Shown: positions 16,161-26,997 of the stretch, piece after piece
How the letters are laid out: each line of letters opens with the position of its first letter
Numbering within the stretch: the stretch's first letter is position 1
Assembly (NCBI RefSeq): GCF_000179615.1
Contig: NZ_AEDD01000008.1
Location: 124,001 to 188,000 of the forward strand
DNA length: 64,000 nucleotides
Origin: Paenibacillus curdlanolyticus YK9
GTDB lineage: Bacteria > Bacillota > Bacilli > Paenibacillales > Paenibacillaceae
Direction of reading: 5' to 3'
The notes under the pieces: generated by a model
Database searches by the model: none
What the model was told of the DNA's origin: nothing
Seen by the model: only the letters and a program-made list of their open reading frames with translations
Position numbers and translations under genes: made by a program

Positions 16161-18140
16161 TTGACTGCATCACCTTTATCGTATTTACAGACAACACTGG
16201 TTTTCAAAACAGTGGACGGCATAGAGATTCCATTCCAGAATGGCAATCCAGTACCGACATTTGACCCGCAAGAGCGGTCGATTATTTCATTGAACGGCTG
16301 CTGGGGCAAGAAACGCTTTGAGGCGGATCATGATTTCTCAATGGCTCCGCGAGATGCAGGCTGGCTGGAGCAAGTCGCACAGAACGAAGGGATGTATTTA
16401 GTCGCTTCGTCTGATGTAGCTTGGGAACCGCATCATGTCCCGCTGCCGGAAAATCGGCTGACAGGCGAGGCAGCGGCGAGTGCCGCCGAGACTTACGAGA
16501 ACGGCGTCTGGTATCAACGGACATTTACGCTTGCGAAGCTTGATGAAAGCCAAGTTTATACATTGAAGTCGCTTGGCGTCAGCTACATTTGCGATATCTG
16601 GATCAACGGGCAATGGATCGGCTTTCATGAAGGCGGTTTCACGCCTTTCGCGTTTCATGTGACCTCGTATTTGCAAGAAGGGGACAATGATATTCGGATA
16701 CGGGTCGATAACCCGCCTTGGGGCAGCCGAATCGAGGTCATCCCTGCTGAAGAGGGAACGGATTTCTTCAATTACACGGGGATCATTCAAGATCTCTACC
16801 TGGAGGCTGCGAACGCGGTTCATCTCGTTCGGGCGGATGTGGTCCCACTGGACACGGCGGGAAAATTAAGCATTCGTGTTGTCGTCAGCAACCAAGGCTC
16901 GGCTGATTGTTCGGGAATGGTAGAAGGCGTTATCTTCGAGGCGGATCAGGCATGCGAAGCGTTTCTTACTTCACCGCTTGCATCAAGCATCAAGGGTGGC
17001 CAAGCAGCGACGGAAGGCACGCTTACGCTGCCATTCGAGGCCAAAGCCGGAGAGACGCGCGTTCTGCAATTCGAGGTGACGGTCTGCAATCCGAAGCTCT
17101 GGTCGCTCGGCGTTCCGAATTTGTATGTTGGCGAGTGGACGTTATCGTCTTCCTCCCAAACGATGGATACGCTGTCCACGCAATTCGGCATTCGGACGGT
17201 TCGGACGGAATCAACGCGCATTTTGCTCAATGAAGCGCCTGTGTTCCTGGCCGGCATCGCGCGCCATGAGGAATGGCCGGAGACTGGAAGAACGGCGGAC
17301 TGGGATCGCATTCGAGCGGATCTCGAGCAAATTCGGACGATTAATGCCAATATGGTGCGTACAGGCCATTATCCGAACCATGTGCATACGTATTTGCTAT
17401 TGGATCGGTTTGGATTTGCAGCGATGAGCGAGATCCCGCTGTGGCAGTTCGAGAAGGAGCACTACGTTGCACAGGAGCAGCGGCAGTTCGCGGATCAAAT
17501 GTGGCGGGAGATGGTGTTTTCCCAGTACAACCGTCCCTCGGTTCTGATGTGGAGCACCCAGAACGAGTCGAAGGAAGTGGCGCTGCGTCTTGAATATAAC
17601 CGCAGGCTTGTCCAAGATTTGCGGACCAAGTACAACGACGGCAGGCTCATTACGCAGAGCGCCGCAGCGGATCAGCCGGGACCGGAGGATGCTTCGATGG
17701 AGCCGCTGGACGTCGCAGGCTGGACGATGTACTTCGGCATTTTCCACGGCGGTACGCCGTATGAGGGAACACGCGAATTTTTGGAAAACGCGCACCGCGC
17801 TTTTCCGGATAAGCCGATACTCAATACGGAATTCGGCCATTGGACCGGCGAGCGGGATGTCGATTCGGACATGCAAATCCACATTTATGAGACGACGCTC
17901 AAGGCGCTTATGGAGCAGGCTACCCATAATGCGGACGGACAGCTGGTGCCGGATGGCTACGTTGCAGGCATCGATTTTTGGATCATGTACGACTGGTACG
18001 TGAACCACAACAACTGGATCGATACCTTCGGCTTGTACCATATGGATCGCAAGCATGGCAAGCCTTTAGCGGATCAGCTAGCGCTTGATTATGGCGCACT
18101 GGTTGGAAGCGGCAAGGCGATTAGCAAATCTGCTCATTAG
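16161..18140 (+). CDS. GH2-family beta-glycosidase, cytoplasmic
   Basis: Glycoside hydrolase of the beta-galactosidase/beta-glucuronidase superfamily (659 aa). TTG 16161 is chosen because GGAGGAGG ends 7 nt upstream. There is no signal peptide, so it should act on imported sugars. The N-terminal sugar-binding jelly roll (~40-185) and Ig-like domain (~190-310) precede a TIM barrel with acid/base E469 in the family motif N-E (MWSTQNES) and nucleophile E557 in NTEFG. The length fits beta-glucuronidase-like GH2 enzymes rather than long LacZ. The true substrate cannot be read from sequence; a role in trimming imported glucan oligosaccharides or side groups is inferred from position. Confidence 0.88.
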   Translation: MTASPLSYLQTTLVFKTVDGIEIPFQNGNPVPTFDPQERSIISLNGCWGKKRFEADHDFSMAPRDAGWLEQVAQNEGMYLVASSDVAWEPHHVPLPENRLTGEAAASAAETYENGVWYQRTFTLAKLDESQVYTLKSLGVSYICDIWINGQWIGFHEGGFTPFAFHVTSYLQEGDNDIRIRVDNPPWGSRIEVIPAEEGTDFFNYTGIIQDLYLEAANAVHLVRADVVPLDTAGKLSIRVVVSNQGSADCSGMVEGVIFEADQACEAFLTSPLASSIKGGQAATEGTLTLPFEAKAGETRVLQFEVTVCNPKLWSLGVPNLYVGEWTLSSSSQTMDTLSTQFGIRTVRTESTRILLNEAPVFLAGIARHEEWPETGRTADWDRIRADLEQIRTINANMVRTGHYPNHVHTYLLLDRFGFAAMSEIPLWQFEKEHYVAQEQRQFADQMWREMVFSQYNRPSVLMWSTQNESKEVALRLEYNRRLVQDLRTKYNDGRLITQSAAADQPGPEDASMEPLDVAGWTMYFGIFHGGTPYEGTREFLENAHRAFPDKPILNTEFGHWTGERDVDSDMQIHIYETTLKALMEQATHNADGQLVPDGYVAGIDFWIMYDWYVNHNNWIDTFGLYHMDRKHGKPLADQLALDYGALVGSGKAISKSAH

Positions 18141-18265
18141 AAAAGAAAGCCGAGCGTCAGGTTCGGATGCTGGATTATCGGGGATTGGCGGCTCTGAGTC
18201 GCTTTTCCTCCGGTAAGCCATCCTTGGTGTGCAAAAAATCAGCATGAAAGAAAAGGAGAACGAGC

Positions 18266-21200
18266 ATGAAACGAAACTTTTCGAAGCCTCTAGCACAATT
18301 GTTAGTCGTCAGCTTGATTATTACTTGCTTTACCGGCGTCTTCGCGCCGAAGTCCTCCGCGGCCGTTGGCACGCAGGTGAAGGTATGGGAAACCCGAGGG
18401 GATAAGAGCAAGCTAATTAACGCGGAGCAAGATTTGGTATTCGTGAACGACACGAATCCAATGGATTTGACGATCAACGTGAACGAGAACAAAACGTATC
18501 AATCGATGGAAGGCTTCGGCGCATCGATGACGGATTCCTCGGCGTGGCTTATCGCGAATAGGCTGGATCAGACAGCGCGCGACAATCTGATGCATACGCT
18601 GTTTGACCGCAACAGCGGCGTTGGCTTCAGCTATGTGCGTGTGCCGATGGGCGCCAATGATTTTTCCTTGAGCAATTATACGTACGATGATATGCCGTCG
18701 GGGCAGACGGATGAAAACTTGGATCATTTTTCGATCGCACATGACAGCGCATACATGATCCCGGTGCTTCAACAAGCGCTGGCGATTAATCCGGAGCTGA
18801 AAGTGATGGCGACGCCTTGGACCGCGCCGGCTTGGATGAAAACGAACGGCGCGCTTAACAAAGGGCAGCTGAAGCCGGAATATTACGACGTATATGCGCA
18901 ATATTTCGTGAAATTCATTCAGGCTTATGCGAATGAGGGCATTCCGATCGATGCCATTACACTGCAGAATGAGCCGCATTTTGAACCGGCAGGGTATCCG
19001 GGCATGCGAATGGAACCGAGCGACCAAGCTAATTTTGTGAAAAACAGCTTAGGTCCTGCCTTCCAGGCTGCGGGCATCCAGACGAAAATCATCGTGTGGG
19101 ACCATAACTGGGATGAGCCGAACTACCCGATCGACGTATTGAATGATCCGCAGGCCAAAGCATATATCGCCGGATCTGCTTTCCATGCCTATGCCGGCAC
19201 CGTTGAGAACCAAGCGTTCGTACACGACCAGCATCCGGACAAGGACATCTACTTTACGGAAAGTTCCGGCGGCGAGTTCGCGAATGTGTTCGGCGCTAAC
19301 GTCGTGTGGGATGTACAAAATCTCGTTATCGGCGCGACCCGCAACTGGGCGAAAACATCGTTGAAATGGAACTTTGCGCTGGACGAAGCGCATGGCCCGA
19401 CCAATGGCGGCTGCGCAGACTGCCGCGGTATCGTAACGATCAACCAGCAGACAGGCGATGTTACGTATAACGAAGAGTTCTACTCGCTTGGCCAAGCAAG
19501 CAAATTCATCGCGCCTGGCGCGGTGCGCATTCAATCCAACACGTTCGGCAATGGCAGCATCGAGGATGTCGCATTCAAAAATCCGGACGGCTCGAAGGTG
19601 CTTATGGCGTTGAACTCGTCGAAGCAAGCGAAGACGTTCAAGGTGCGTTGGGGCTCCCAGAGCTTCACTTACACACTGGAAGCAGGCGCTGTCGTTTCCT
19701 TCGTATGGAACGGAACGCAGCAAGGCGACGTGCTGGTGAATCCTTACAGCAAGTTGGAAGCGGAAGACTTTGACAGCATGAACAACGTCCAAACCGCTAT
19801 TACGCCGGATGCAGGCGGCGGCAGCGCGGTCGGGCAAACGAGCGAAGGCAGCTATATTGCTTTCAATAACGTTGAGTTTGTGAGTGGGACGACTAGCCTG
19901 AAGGTTCGCGCAGCGGTTGAAGCCGATGCGCAGCTGGAATTTAAGCTGGACAGCCCAACTGGCCGAACGATCGGCACGCTCGACCTGGCTCCTAGCGGAG
20001 GCGCTGGCGCAGCGCAGCAATGGGTAACGAGAACGGCTCAGATCGACTCCGTAACCGGAACGCATACGCTCTACGTGCTGTTCCACGGCAATGCAAGCGT
20101 GAACTGGCTGCAATTCTCGTTCGACGTGTTCCAAGACACGCTGAATTACATGAGCTTGTACGGCGGTCTGGAAGCGGGAAATCTGGAAGGCTGGAACGAA
20201 ACGGTGCCAAGCGGTCAGGCTTCGGCGCAGAAGGCAGACAATGACAACCCGCGCAGCGGCAGCTACAAGCTGACGTACTACGCAGGTACCGATTACCAGC
20301 AATCCACCTCGCATATCGTGAAGGTTCCCAATGGCACATACCGCGCATCGGTATGGTTCCAGAAGGGCTCGAACACGAACGTGCAGCTGGATGCCAAAAA
20401 TTACGGCGGTGCTGATCTGAGCGCTTCAGCTGGCACAACTGACTATGTAGGCCAATGGAAGCAGCTTGTTATTCCAGAGATCCGCGTATCGAACGGGCAA
20501 GTTGAGATTGGCGTGTCGGCAACGAATAAAGGCGGAGAATGGGCAGCGTTCGACGATTTCGAGCTGTTCCGTACGACGACCAAAGCGCCTGCGGCGGAGC
20601 GAGGAACGGCAGCTCCAAGTACGCCAACCAATGTGAGCGCGCAAGTAGATCAAGGCTATAACATTAACTTGCAATGGGATGCGGTACCGCAGGCGGAAGG
20701 CTACAAGGTTTATCGTTCCGCGCTCGATTCGGCTTCCGTTACAGGTGCGGTTTATGATGAATTCCAAGAAATCGGCATTGCGCCGACCGGATCGACAAGC
20801 TATACGGACCTTGGACTGCGCGGCGATTCGACGTTCTACTATCGCGTGGCGGCATTCAATGCTACGGGCGAATCCATCGCCTCCGACCGCGTGTTTGCAA
20901 CGACGGATTCCGGCAAGGACGCGCAAGCGCCTGCAGCGCCAGTAGGCTTGAAGGCTGATTCCGGCATCGAGCAAGTTAAGCTGTCGTGGGAGCCGAGCTT
21001 GGAGAGCGATTTTGCCAAATACAATATCTATCGCAACGGCTTGAAAATCGCATCGGTGAGCCCAGCTACGGTGTCCACCTATACAGTGAAAAATCTGGTC
21101 GCTGGCGTGAACTACAACTTCACAGTGACGGCGGTTGACCAAGCAGGCAACGAATCGGCGCCAAGCGCGCCTGTATCGGCGGCATCTCAAGCGACGGGCA

Positions 21201-23263
21201 CTCTCGTTCCGCTGCCGAACATGGACTTTGAGACGGGCACGCTGGATCAATGGTCAGAATGGCATCCGGGAACCCAGCCGCTTGCAGGCTACGTCGATAA
21301 CGACGGTCCGCGCGGTCAATACAAGCTAACGCATTGGGCAGGAAGCGATTACTTGCAATCGACGTATCGGACGGTCCACCTGCCGAACGGCACGTATAAA
21401 GTGCAAGTGTGGGTGCGCACTGGCGGCGGACAGAACACGTTCCAGCTGGAAGTGAAAAACTACGGCGGCAGCCAGAAAAACAAAGACCTTCGTTCCGCAA
21501 GCGGCGGATCGTGGACGGCTTTCGCAATCGACAATATTAAAGTAACGAACGGCCAAATGGAGCTCGGCGTATTCTCCGATGCGAAGGGCGGCAACTGGGC
21601 AGCGATCGATGACTTTGAAATTTACAGCTATGCGCCAGCTACGCCAGCAGGGCTTCAAGCAACAGGCGGAGACGCGCAAGCGACGCTGCAATGGACAGCC
21701 AATACGGAATACGATATCGCTTCGTACAACGTGTACCAAGACGGACAGTTCGTTCAAAATGTTACGGGCCAATCGGTAGTCATCCCGTCGCTGACGAACG
21801 GCCAAACCTATTCGTTCACCGTTAGCGCGGTGGACACGGATGGCAATGAATCATTCGCGTCCGCGCCGGTTCCGGTAACGCCGCAGGCTGCGGATAACGG
21901 CAATGGCAATGGCAATGGCAATGGTTCCGGTGAAGGAAACGGAAATGGCAGTGGCAATGGTTCCGGTAACGGAAATGGTTCTGGCGAAGGCAGCGGTAAC
22001 GGCAGCTCGTCCTCCGGCCAAACATCGCAGCCAACGGTTAAATATGCAAACGGCGTCTCCACGATTAGCCAATTGGAAGTAAAAACAAACACGGCTGCAG
22101 GCGTTGCAACAGCTGATGTTCAAGTTCCGGCTTCCATTGTGCAAGAAGCGGCAAGCCATAATCCGGTTAGCAGCATCGCCGTTCATGTAAATGAGCAGAC
22201 GAAAGCAGACGAGCTGAACGTTTCGCTGCCGATTGCTTCGCTGCAAGCGATTTTGAAATCGAAGCAGGAGCTGTCCATCCGCGTGCAATGGGGTGCAGTA
22301 GCCTACGAATTGCCTCTGGCAGCAGTTGCTTCGGACTTGGAGAAAGCGGGTCCGCAAGCGATGCTTACGATTCGCATCACGCCAGCAGGCGCTGCTGACC
22401 AGAAGAAATGGGAGCAAGCAGTGAAGCAGTTGGGCGGTTCCATGCTATCGCCTGCGACATCCTTCAGCGTGATTGTGAAGGACGGCGATCAAGCGAAGGA
22501 ATTGACGAGCTTCGGCCAGCATCACGTGACGCGTACGATCACGCTGGGCAAAGGTACAGCTTCCGAGCATGCAGTGGGCGTTACGATGGACCAATCGGGC
22601 CAATTGCAGTTCGTTCCAACTACATTCGAGAAACAGCAAGATGGCACGATGCAGGCATCGCTGCAAAACAACCATAACAGCAGCTATGCGGTAATCACGC
22701 TGGAGAAAACGTTCAGCGATATTCCAACGCATTGGGCGAAGGGCAGCATCGAGTCGCTCGCATCGAAGCTGATTGTTACAGGCGCAACAGAAGATACGTT
22801 CCAGCCGCAGCGTACGGTTACGCGCGCGGAGTGGGTAGCGCTGCTCGTCAGAACGCTTGGACTGGAACAGCATGCAGAAACAACAGCAGCGTTCTCTGAC
22901 GTGTCGGCAGACCAATGGTTTGCTGGCGCGGTTGGAGCAGCTGTTAACGCGAAGCTGGTGCAGGGCTTCGAGGACGGTACGTTCCGTCCGAATGCATCTG
23001 TAACGCGCGAGCAAATGGCTGTCTCGCTCGCGAATGCGCTTGCTTTCGCCAAGCATTCGCAAGCAGCAGGCAACGCGGCAAACGTCGCCGGCCTTAAGGA
23101 TGGTCAGGAGGTTGCCGCATGGGCAGTCCCTGCGCTCCAGCAACTGCTGGAATCGGGCATCGTAAGCGGCACGCCGCAAGGGTACTTCTATCCGAAGAAC
23201 GACGCTACGCGTGCCGAGGCGGCCGTGATGATCGATCACCTGCTTCAACAATTGAATAGCTAG
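18266..23263 (+). CDS. Surface-anchored GH30 beta-glucanase with CBMs, FN3 and three SLH repeats
   Basis: Large cell-wall-attached hydrolase (1665 aa), probably a beta-1,6-glucanase or related GH30 enzyme. A signal peptide (1-32) leads to the GH30 catalytic domain (~40-485), with acid/base E236 in LQNEP and nucleophile E332 in FTESSGG. Next come a CBM6-like module (~492-620), a jelly-roll module starting [11 protein letters not shown] (~632-770), two FN3 domains (~783-880, 888-975), a second related jelly roll (~983-1125), a third FN3 (~1125-1205), a Gly/Asn/Ser linker (~1210-1250), an unassigned domain (~1255-1480) and three SLH repeats (1483-1665) that anchor the protein to secondary wall polymer. 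The nearby GH30 gene at 23360 is a paralogue of the catalytic part. Confidence 0.93.
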   Translation: MKRNFSKPLAQLLVVSLIITCFTGVFAPKSSAAVGTQVKVWETRGDKSKLINAEQDLVFVNDTNPMDLTINVNENKTYQSMEGFGASMTDSSAWLIANRLDQTARDNLMHTLFDRNSGVGFSYVRVPMGANDFSLSNYTYDDMPSGQTDENLDHFSIAHDSAYMIPVLQQALAINPELKVMATPWTAPAWMKTNGALNKGQLKPEYYDVYAQYFVKFIQAYANEGIPIDAITLQNEPHFEPAGYPGMRMEPSDQANFVKNSLGPAFQAAGIQTKIIVWDHNWDEPNYPIDVLNDPQAKAYIAGSAFHAYAGTVENQAFVHDQHPDKDIYFTESSGGEFANVFGANVVWDVQNLVIGATRNWAKTSLKWNFALDEAHGPTNGGCADCRGIVTINQQTGDVTYNEEFYSLGQASKFIAPGAVRIQSNTFGNGSIEDVAFKNPDGSKVLMALNSSKQAKTFKVRWGSQSFTYTLEAGAVVSFVWNGTQQGDVLVNPYSKLEAEDFDSMNNVQTAITPDAGGGSAVGQTSEGSYIAFNNVEFVSGTTSLKVRAAVEADAQLEFKLDSPTGRTIGTLDLAPSGGAGAAQQWVTRTAQIDSVTGTHTLYVLFHGNASVNWLQFSFDVFQDTLNYMSLYGGLEAGNLEGWNETVPSGQASAQKADNDNPRSGSYKLTYYAGTDYQQSTSHIVKVPNGTYRASVWFQKGSNTNVQLDAKNYGGADLSASAGTTDYVGQWKQLVIPEIRVSNGQVEIGVSATNKGGEWAAFDDFELFRTTTKAPAAERGTAAPSTPTNVSAQVDQGYNINLQWDAVPQAEGYKVYRSALDSASVTGAVYDEFQEIGIAPTGSTSYTDLGLRGDSTFYYRVAAFNATGESIASDRVFATTDSGKDAQAPAAPVGLKADSGIEQVKLSWEPSLESDFAKYNIYRNGLKIASVSPATVSTYTVKNLVAGVNYNFTVTAVDQAGNESAPSAPVSAASQATGTLVPLPNMDFETGTLDQWSEWHPGTQPLAGYVDNDGPRGQYKLTHWAGSDYLQSTYRTVHLPNGTYKVQVWVRTGGGQNTFQLEVKNYGGSQKNKDLRSASGGSWTAFAIDNIKVTNGQMELGVFSDAKGGNWAAIDDFEIYSYAPATPAGLQATGGDAQATLQWTANTEYDIASYNVYQDGQFVQNVTGQSVVIPSLTNGQTYSFTVSAVDTDGNESFASAPVPVTPQAADNGNGNGNGNGSGEGNGNGSGNGSGNGNGSGEGSGNGSSSSGQTSQPTVKYANGVSTISQLEVKTNTAAGVATADVQVPASIVQEAASHNPVSSIAVHVNEQTKADELNVSLPIASLQAILKSKQELSIRVQWGAVAYELPLAAVASDLEKAGPQAMLTIRITPAGAADQKKWEQAVKQLGGSMLSPATSFSVIVKDGDQAKELTSFGQHHVTRTITLGKGTASEHAVGVTMDQSGQLQFVPTTFEKQQDGTMQASLQNNHNSSYAVITLEKTFSDIPTHWAKGSIESLASKLIVTGATEDTFQPQRTVTRAEWVALLVRTLGLEQHAETTAAFSDVSADQWFAGAVGAAVNAKLVQGFEDGTFRPNASVTREQMAVSLANALAFAKHSQAAGNAANVAGLKDGQEVAAWAVPALQQLLESGIVSGTPQGYFYPKNDATRAEAAVMIDHLLQQLNS

Positions 23264-23283
23264 TCTATAACCCTCAATAGAAT

Positions 23284-23326
23284 AGACACCTGGAGTAAGG
23301 ATACAGAAACTCCAGGTGTCTTTTTC
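23284..23326 (+). terminator. Terminator after the SLH-anchored GH30 gene
   Basis: AGACACCTGGAGT (23284-23296) and ACTCCAGGTGTCT (23309-23321) are a perfect 13-bp stem with a T-rich tail. The next gene starts only 34 bp later, so that gene either depends on read-through or has a promoter inside this tight gap. Confidence 0.93.
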
Positions 23327-23359
23327 TATAAATAAAAACTTTGAGAGGATGTGTTCGTA

Positions 23360-25690
23360 GTGAGATTTGCGCGTTTAGGCAGACCGGTTAACCGCATCAT
23401 CGTATTTTCGTTGTTCTCGGCTTTATTGGCTTTCGGAGGGTTCAGCAATCTGGCACCCAAAGCCGAGGCGGCTAATGAGGTAGTCCAAGTCTGGATGACG
23501 ACAGCCGATCAATCCAAGCTGCTGCAGCCGCAAAGCAATGTTTCGTTTTCTTCTGCAAGCGCTACCAATCCGACGACCATCAACGTGAATGAGAATGTGA
23601 CGTATCAATCGATGGATGGCTTCGGAGCAGCTATGACCGGCTCGTCCGCCTATCTGTTCAACAACAAGATGAGCGCATCCCAGCGGAACGCGGCGTTCGA
23701 CGATTTGTTCACGAGCAGCGGCATTCGGTTAAATTTTGTCCGTCAGACGATCGGCGCGTCCGACTATTCCTTGAGCAGCTTTACGTATAATGATCGTCCC
23801 TCAGGCCAAACAGATCCGAATCTTGTGAACTTCGGCTTAGGGCAAGATCTGAACGATGTCGTTCCGATGCTGAAGGCGGCGAAAGCGAAAAACAGCGGAC
23901 TGCTCATTCTCGGCACGCCTTGGAGCGCGCCGGCATGGATGAAGAACAATCAATCGCTCAACGGAGGCAGCCTCCAAACGCAATATTACGGTACTTATGC
24001 GAATTACCTTGTGAAATACATTCAGGCGTATCAGGCGCAAGGGCTTCCGATCTATGCCATTACGCCTCAGAATGAACCGCTGCATCAGACATCAAGCTAC
24101 CCGAGCATGGGCATGTCGGCAGCTGAGCAGACCAATTTTATTAAAAATAATCTCGGGCCAGCATTCGCAAGCAATGGCCTTACGACGAAAATAATCGGCT
24201 ATGACCATAACTGGGATCAACCGGGCTATCCGACGACGATTCTGAACGACGCGCAAGCGAGAGGCTATGTCGCCGGCTCGGCCTTCCACTGCTACGGCGG
24301 AGATGTGGCAAACCAAACGAATGTTCATAATGCTTACCCGGATAAGGGCATCTGGTTCACGGAATGCTCGGGGGGCGAATGGAGCACGGATTTCGGCGCC
24401 AATCTGAAATGGAATATGTCCAACCTGATGATCGGATCGATTCGGAATTGGGCGAAAAGCGTCCTGCTGTGGAATCTGGCGCTCGACCCGTCACACGGGC
24501 CGACGAATGGCGGCTGCACCAACTGTCGCGGCGTTGTGACAGTCGACAATAGCGGCAATATGAAGAAGGAAGTCGAATACTATGTGCTGGGCCATGCCAG
24601 CAAATTCGTCGACAGCGGCGCGGTACGTATTGACACGAACAGCTTTGCTGGCGGCATCGAGAATGTGGCATTCAAAAATCCGGACGGCTCCAAGGTGCTA
24701 ATCGCACTTAATAACAGCACTACGAGCAACACGTTCAAGGTCGCATGGGGATCGCAGGCGTTTACCTACACGCTTCCGGCAGGCGCTGTCGCTACGTTCA
24801 AGTGGAGCGGAACATCGGGTGGCGGCACGAACCCGACGACGAAAAATGCGTACAGCCAGCTAGAAGCTGAAAACTATGACGGACAGACTGGCGTACAGCT
24901 GGAAGCGACCACGGACGCCGGCGGCGGGCAAAACGTAGGCTGGATCGACAATGGCGATTACATTTACTTTAATCAGGTTGATTTCGGCAGCGGCGCTGCG
25001 AGTTTGCAAGCAAGAGTAGCTAGCGCAGCTAGCGGGGGAAGCATCGAGGTTCGATTAGGCAGCCCAACCGGTACATTGGTCGGAACGTGCACGGCAGCTG
25101 CAACTGGCGGATGGCAGACATGGACAACCGTAACGTGTCCGATCTCCGGCGCAAGCGGCATTCAAAACGTGTACTTGAAATTTTCGGGCGGCATTAACTT
25201 GAATTGGATCAAATTTTCGCAGTCTCCGACTCAGCCTCCTGCAACGACAGTGATCGAATCGGGTACAATCTATACGATCGTATCCAAATCGAGCGGCAAA
25301 GCGCTGGATATTAAAGATGGTTCGACCGCAGACGGCGGCGTGTTTCAGCAATGGGCGCCATCGGGGGGCACGAACCAGCAGTTCAGAGTCGAGGATGTTG
25401 GCGGCGGCTATTACAAATTAACGAATATTACGAGCGGCAAAGCGCTTGATGTGAAGGATGTATCGACCGCTGATGGCGCGATCATTCAGCAGTGGACCTA
25501 TGCCGGCGGCACGAATCAGCAGTGGCAGATCGTAATGACAAGTGCGGGCTATTACAAAATAATTAACCGCAACAGCGGCAAGGCGGTCGATATTTTGAAC
25601 GCCTCCGGCGCAGATGGTGCGGGCATCATCCAATCTTCGGATAACGGAAGCAATTCGCAAGCTTGGTCGTTTCAAAAGGTCGGCAACTAA
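23360..25690 (+). CDS. Secreted GH30 beta-glucanase with CBM6 and ricin-type lectin domain
   Basis: Free secreted hydrolase (776 aa). GTG 23360 is chosen over GTG 23351 because GAGAGGA lies 10 nt upstream of it. The signal peptide ends near residue 32 (PKAEAA). The GH30 domain (~40-485) has acid/base E239 in PQNEP and nucleophile E335 in FTECSGG. A CBM6-like module follows (~496-620), then a ricin-B-type beta-trefoil (~634-776) with three repeats ending in QQF, QQW and QAW. The catalytic half closely resembles the 18266 protein, so the pair arose by duplication, with one copy tethered by SLH repeats and the other released. Family assignment is firm; beta-1,6-glucan specificity is inferred. 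Confidence 0.93.
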   Translation: MRFARLGRPVNRIIVFSLFSALLAFGGFSNLAPKAEAANEVVQVWMTTADQSKLLQPQSNVSFSSASATNPTTINVNENVTYQSMDGFGAAMTGSSAYLFNNKMSASQRNAAFDDLFTSSGIRLNFVRQTIGASDYSLSSFTYNDRPSGQTDPNLVNFGLGQDLNDVVPMLKAAKAKNSGLLILGTPWSAPAWMKNNQSLNGGSLQTQYYGTYANYLVKYIQAYQAQGLPIYAITPQNEPLHQTSSYPSMGMSAAEQTNFIKNNLGPAFASNGLTTKIIGYDHNWDQPGYPTTILNDAQARGYVAGSAFHCYGGDVANQTNVHNAYPDKGIWFTECSGGEWSTDFGANLKWNMSNLMIGSIRNWAKSVLLWNLALDPSHGPTNGGCTNCRGVVTVDNSGNMKKEVEYYVLGHASKFVDSGAVRIDTNSFAGGIENVAFKNPDGSKVLIALNNSTTSNTFKVAWGSQAFTYTLPAGAVATFKWSGTSGGGTNPTTKNAYSQLEAENYDGQTGVQLEATTDAGGGQNVGWIDNGDYIYFNQVDFGSGAASLQARVASAASGGSIEVRLGSPTGTLVGTCTAAATGGWQTWTTVTCPISGASGIQNVYLKFSGGINLNWIKFSQSPTQPPATTVIESGTIYTIVSKSSGKALDIKDGSTADGGVFQQWAPSGGTNQQFRVEDVGGGYYKLTNITSGKALDVKDVSTADGAIIQQWTYAGGTNQQWQIVMTSAGYYKIINRNSGKAVDILNASGADGAGIIQSSDNGSNSQAWSFQKVGN

Positions 25691-25734
25691 TGCTAGCCTA
25701 ATATAAAGTGCTGACGATAGGTCGCACATGACGG

Positions 25735-25778
25735 GAAAGCGCAGGTCGAGCATGCTCGATCGGGCGCTTTCTACTTTT
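25735..25778 (+). terminator. Terminator after the secreted GH30 gene
   Basis: GAAAGCGC (25735-25742) pairs with GCGCTTTC (25764-25771). An inner palindrome TCGAGCATGCTCGA extends the structure, and a T-rich stretch follows. Confidence 0.8.
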
Positions 25779-25825
25779 TCCTTACTAGATACTGGGATTA
25801 GACGCGAACCTATCTTGTAATCCAG

Positions 25826-25853
25826 TTGCAATAATTCTATAATTAATTATAAA
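25826..25853 (+). promoter_or_regulatory. Promoter of the second LacI gene
   Basis: TTGCAA (25826-25831), a 16-bp spacer and TATAAA (25848-25853) form a sigma-A-like promoter. The perfect AT-only palindrome TATAATTAATTATA (25838-25851) overlaps the spacer and -10 box. No central-CG operator like the one at 11476 is visible here. Confidence 0.5.
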
Positions 25854-25885
25854 ACTACTTTTCTTTACTAAGGTTGAATGCCACT

Positions 25886-26899
25886 GTGGACATTAAAATT
25901 GTTGATGTTGCCAAACGTGCTGGCGTTTCGCCGGCTACCGTGTCGCGTGTGCTGAATGACAGCAACTTGGTAACCGAGAAAACAAAACGCAAGGTGCTTG
26001 CGATAATAGAAGAGATGGAATACCATCCGCACGCGGCGGCCAAACAGCTTCGTTCCCAGCGAACGATGACGATTGGCGTTATTGTGCCGGATATTAACGT
26101 TTCCTATTTCTCCGAGATTATTAAAGGGATCGAGAATATGGCTTATGCGAAAAAATATAAGCTGATTATTTGCGACTCGGACAATACGCTGGAGAAGGAA
26201 ACCGAATATCTGGAGCTGCTGAAAAACCGGACGGTAGACGCCATGGTTTTGGTCATGCCATTTATGAACGACGAAGAGTTGTACGAGCTCGCTGACAAAG
26301 GTTTTCTAATCGGCGTTGTCGGACGCAATATTTCCCATGATGGCATTCCGACCTGCAAGACGGACAACGTGAAGTTTTCGCATGTCGCCGTGAACCATCT
26401 GCTCGAGCAGGGCCATCGGAGTATCGCATATATCGGCGGGTATTCCGATTCGGCGGAAAGCTACGAGCGTCTGGAAGGCTATATGAAGGCGCTGAAGGAT
26501 CATCAGGTGCCGTTCCAGCCGTCACTGATTGATAATGGCGATTATCAGGAGATGGGCGGCTACAATGCGATGAACCGGTTGATGGACAGCGGTACGCCGT
26601 TTAGCGCCATTTACGTTGCCAATGACGAGATGGCACTCGGCGTCTATCGCGTCTGCTTGGAACGGAACGTTCGTATTCCCGAGGACATGGCTGTGATCGG
26701 CGTCGATAACAACCGGATCTCAAGGTACATTAATCCGCCGCTTAGCACGGTGAACCAGCCGAAGTATGCGATGGGAGCATTGATCGCGGAGAAGCTAATT
26801 GATCTCATGACGATTAAGGAGTTTGCGGAGAAGAAGGATTGGATCATTCATTCCGATCTGATCGTTCGCGAGTCTTCTAACTATCAGCGGAACGAGTAG
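25886..26899 (+). CDS. LacI-family transcriptional regulator, paralogue of the one at 11536
   Basis: Regulator of about 337 aa. GTG 25886 is preferred, since the upstream TTG 25874 has no space for a ribosome binding site; the AAGG near 25870 is weak for either. The helix-turn-helix (IVDVAKRAGVSPATVSRVLN, near residues 5-24) and hinge (HAAAKQLRS) are canonical, followed by the sugar-sensor domain. Shared stretches with the 11536 protein (YERLEGYMKAL, YAMGALIAEKLID-like end) show recent common ancestry. It stands alone with its own promoter and terminator and closes the glucan locus; targets probably include the GH30 genes, but no operator is obvious there. Confidence 0.9.
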   Translation: MDIKIVDVAKRAGVSPATVSRVLNDSNLVTEKTKRKVLAIIEEMEYHPHAAAKQLRSQRTMTIGVIVPDINVSYFSEIIKGIENMAYAKKYKLIICDSDNTLEKETEYLELLKNRTVDAMVLVMPFMNDEELYELADKGFLIGVVGRNISHDGIPTCKTDNVKFSHVAVNHLLEQGHRSIAYIGGYSDSAESYERLEGYMKALKDHQVPFQPSLIDNGDYQEMGGYNAMNRLMDSGTPFSAIYVANDEMALGVYRVCLERNVRIPEDMAVIGVDNNRISRYINPPLSTVNQPKYAMGALIAEKLIDLMTIKEFAEKKDWIIHSDLIVRESSNYQRNE

Positions 26900-26919
26900 T
26901 GCAACATTAGACAAGGAAA

Positions 26920-26966
26920 AGAGGGTGTCCCACAAGCCGCGACGGCTGGGGACACCCTCTTTTTTT
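26920..26966. terminator. Bidirectional terminator between LacI and padR genes
   Basis: AGAGGGTGTCCC (26920-26931) and GGGACACCCTCT (26949-26960) form a perfect 12-bp stem followed by seven T. The genes on either side converge, but the tail favours the + strand LacI gene. Confidence 0.92.
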
Positions 26967-26997
26967 GCGATGCAGCGGTTGGCGCTAACCAGCTAGG

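Noticed and set aside
19049-20314. Long minus-strand frame inside the SLH-anchored GH30 gene
   Set aside because: Shadow of the coding strand with no recognisable domain.
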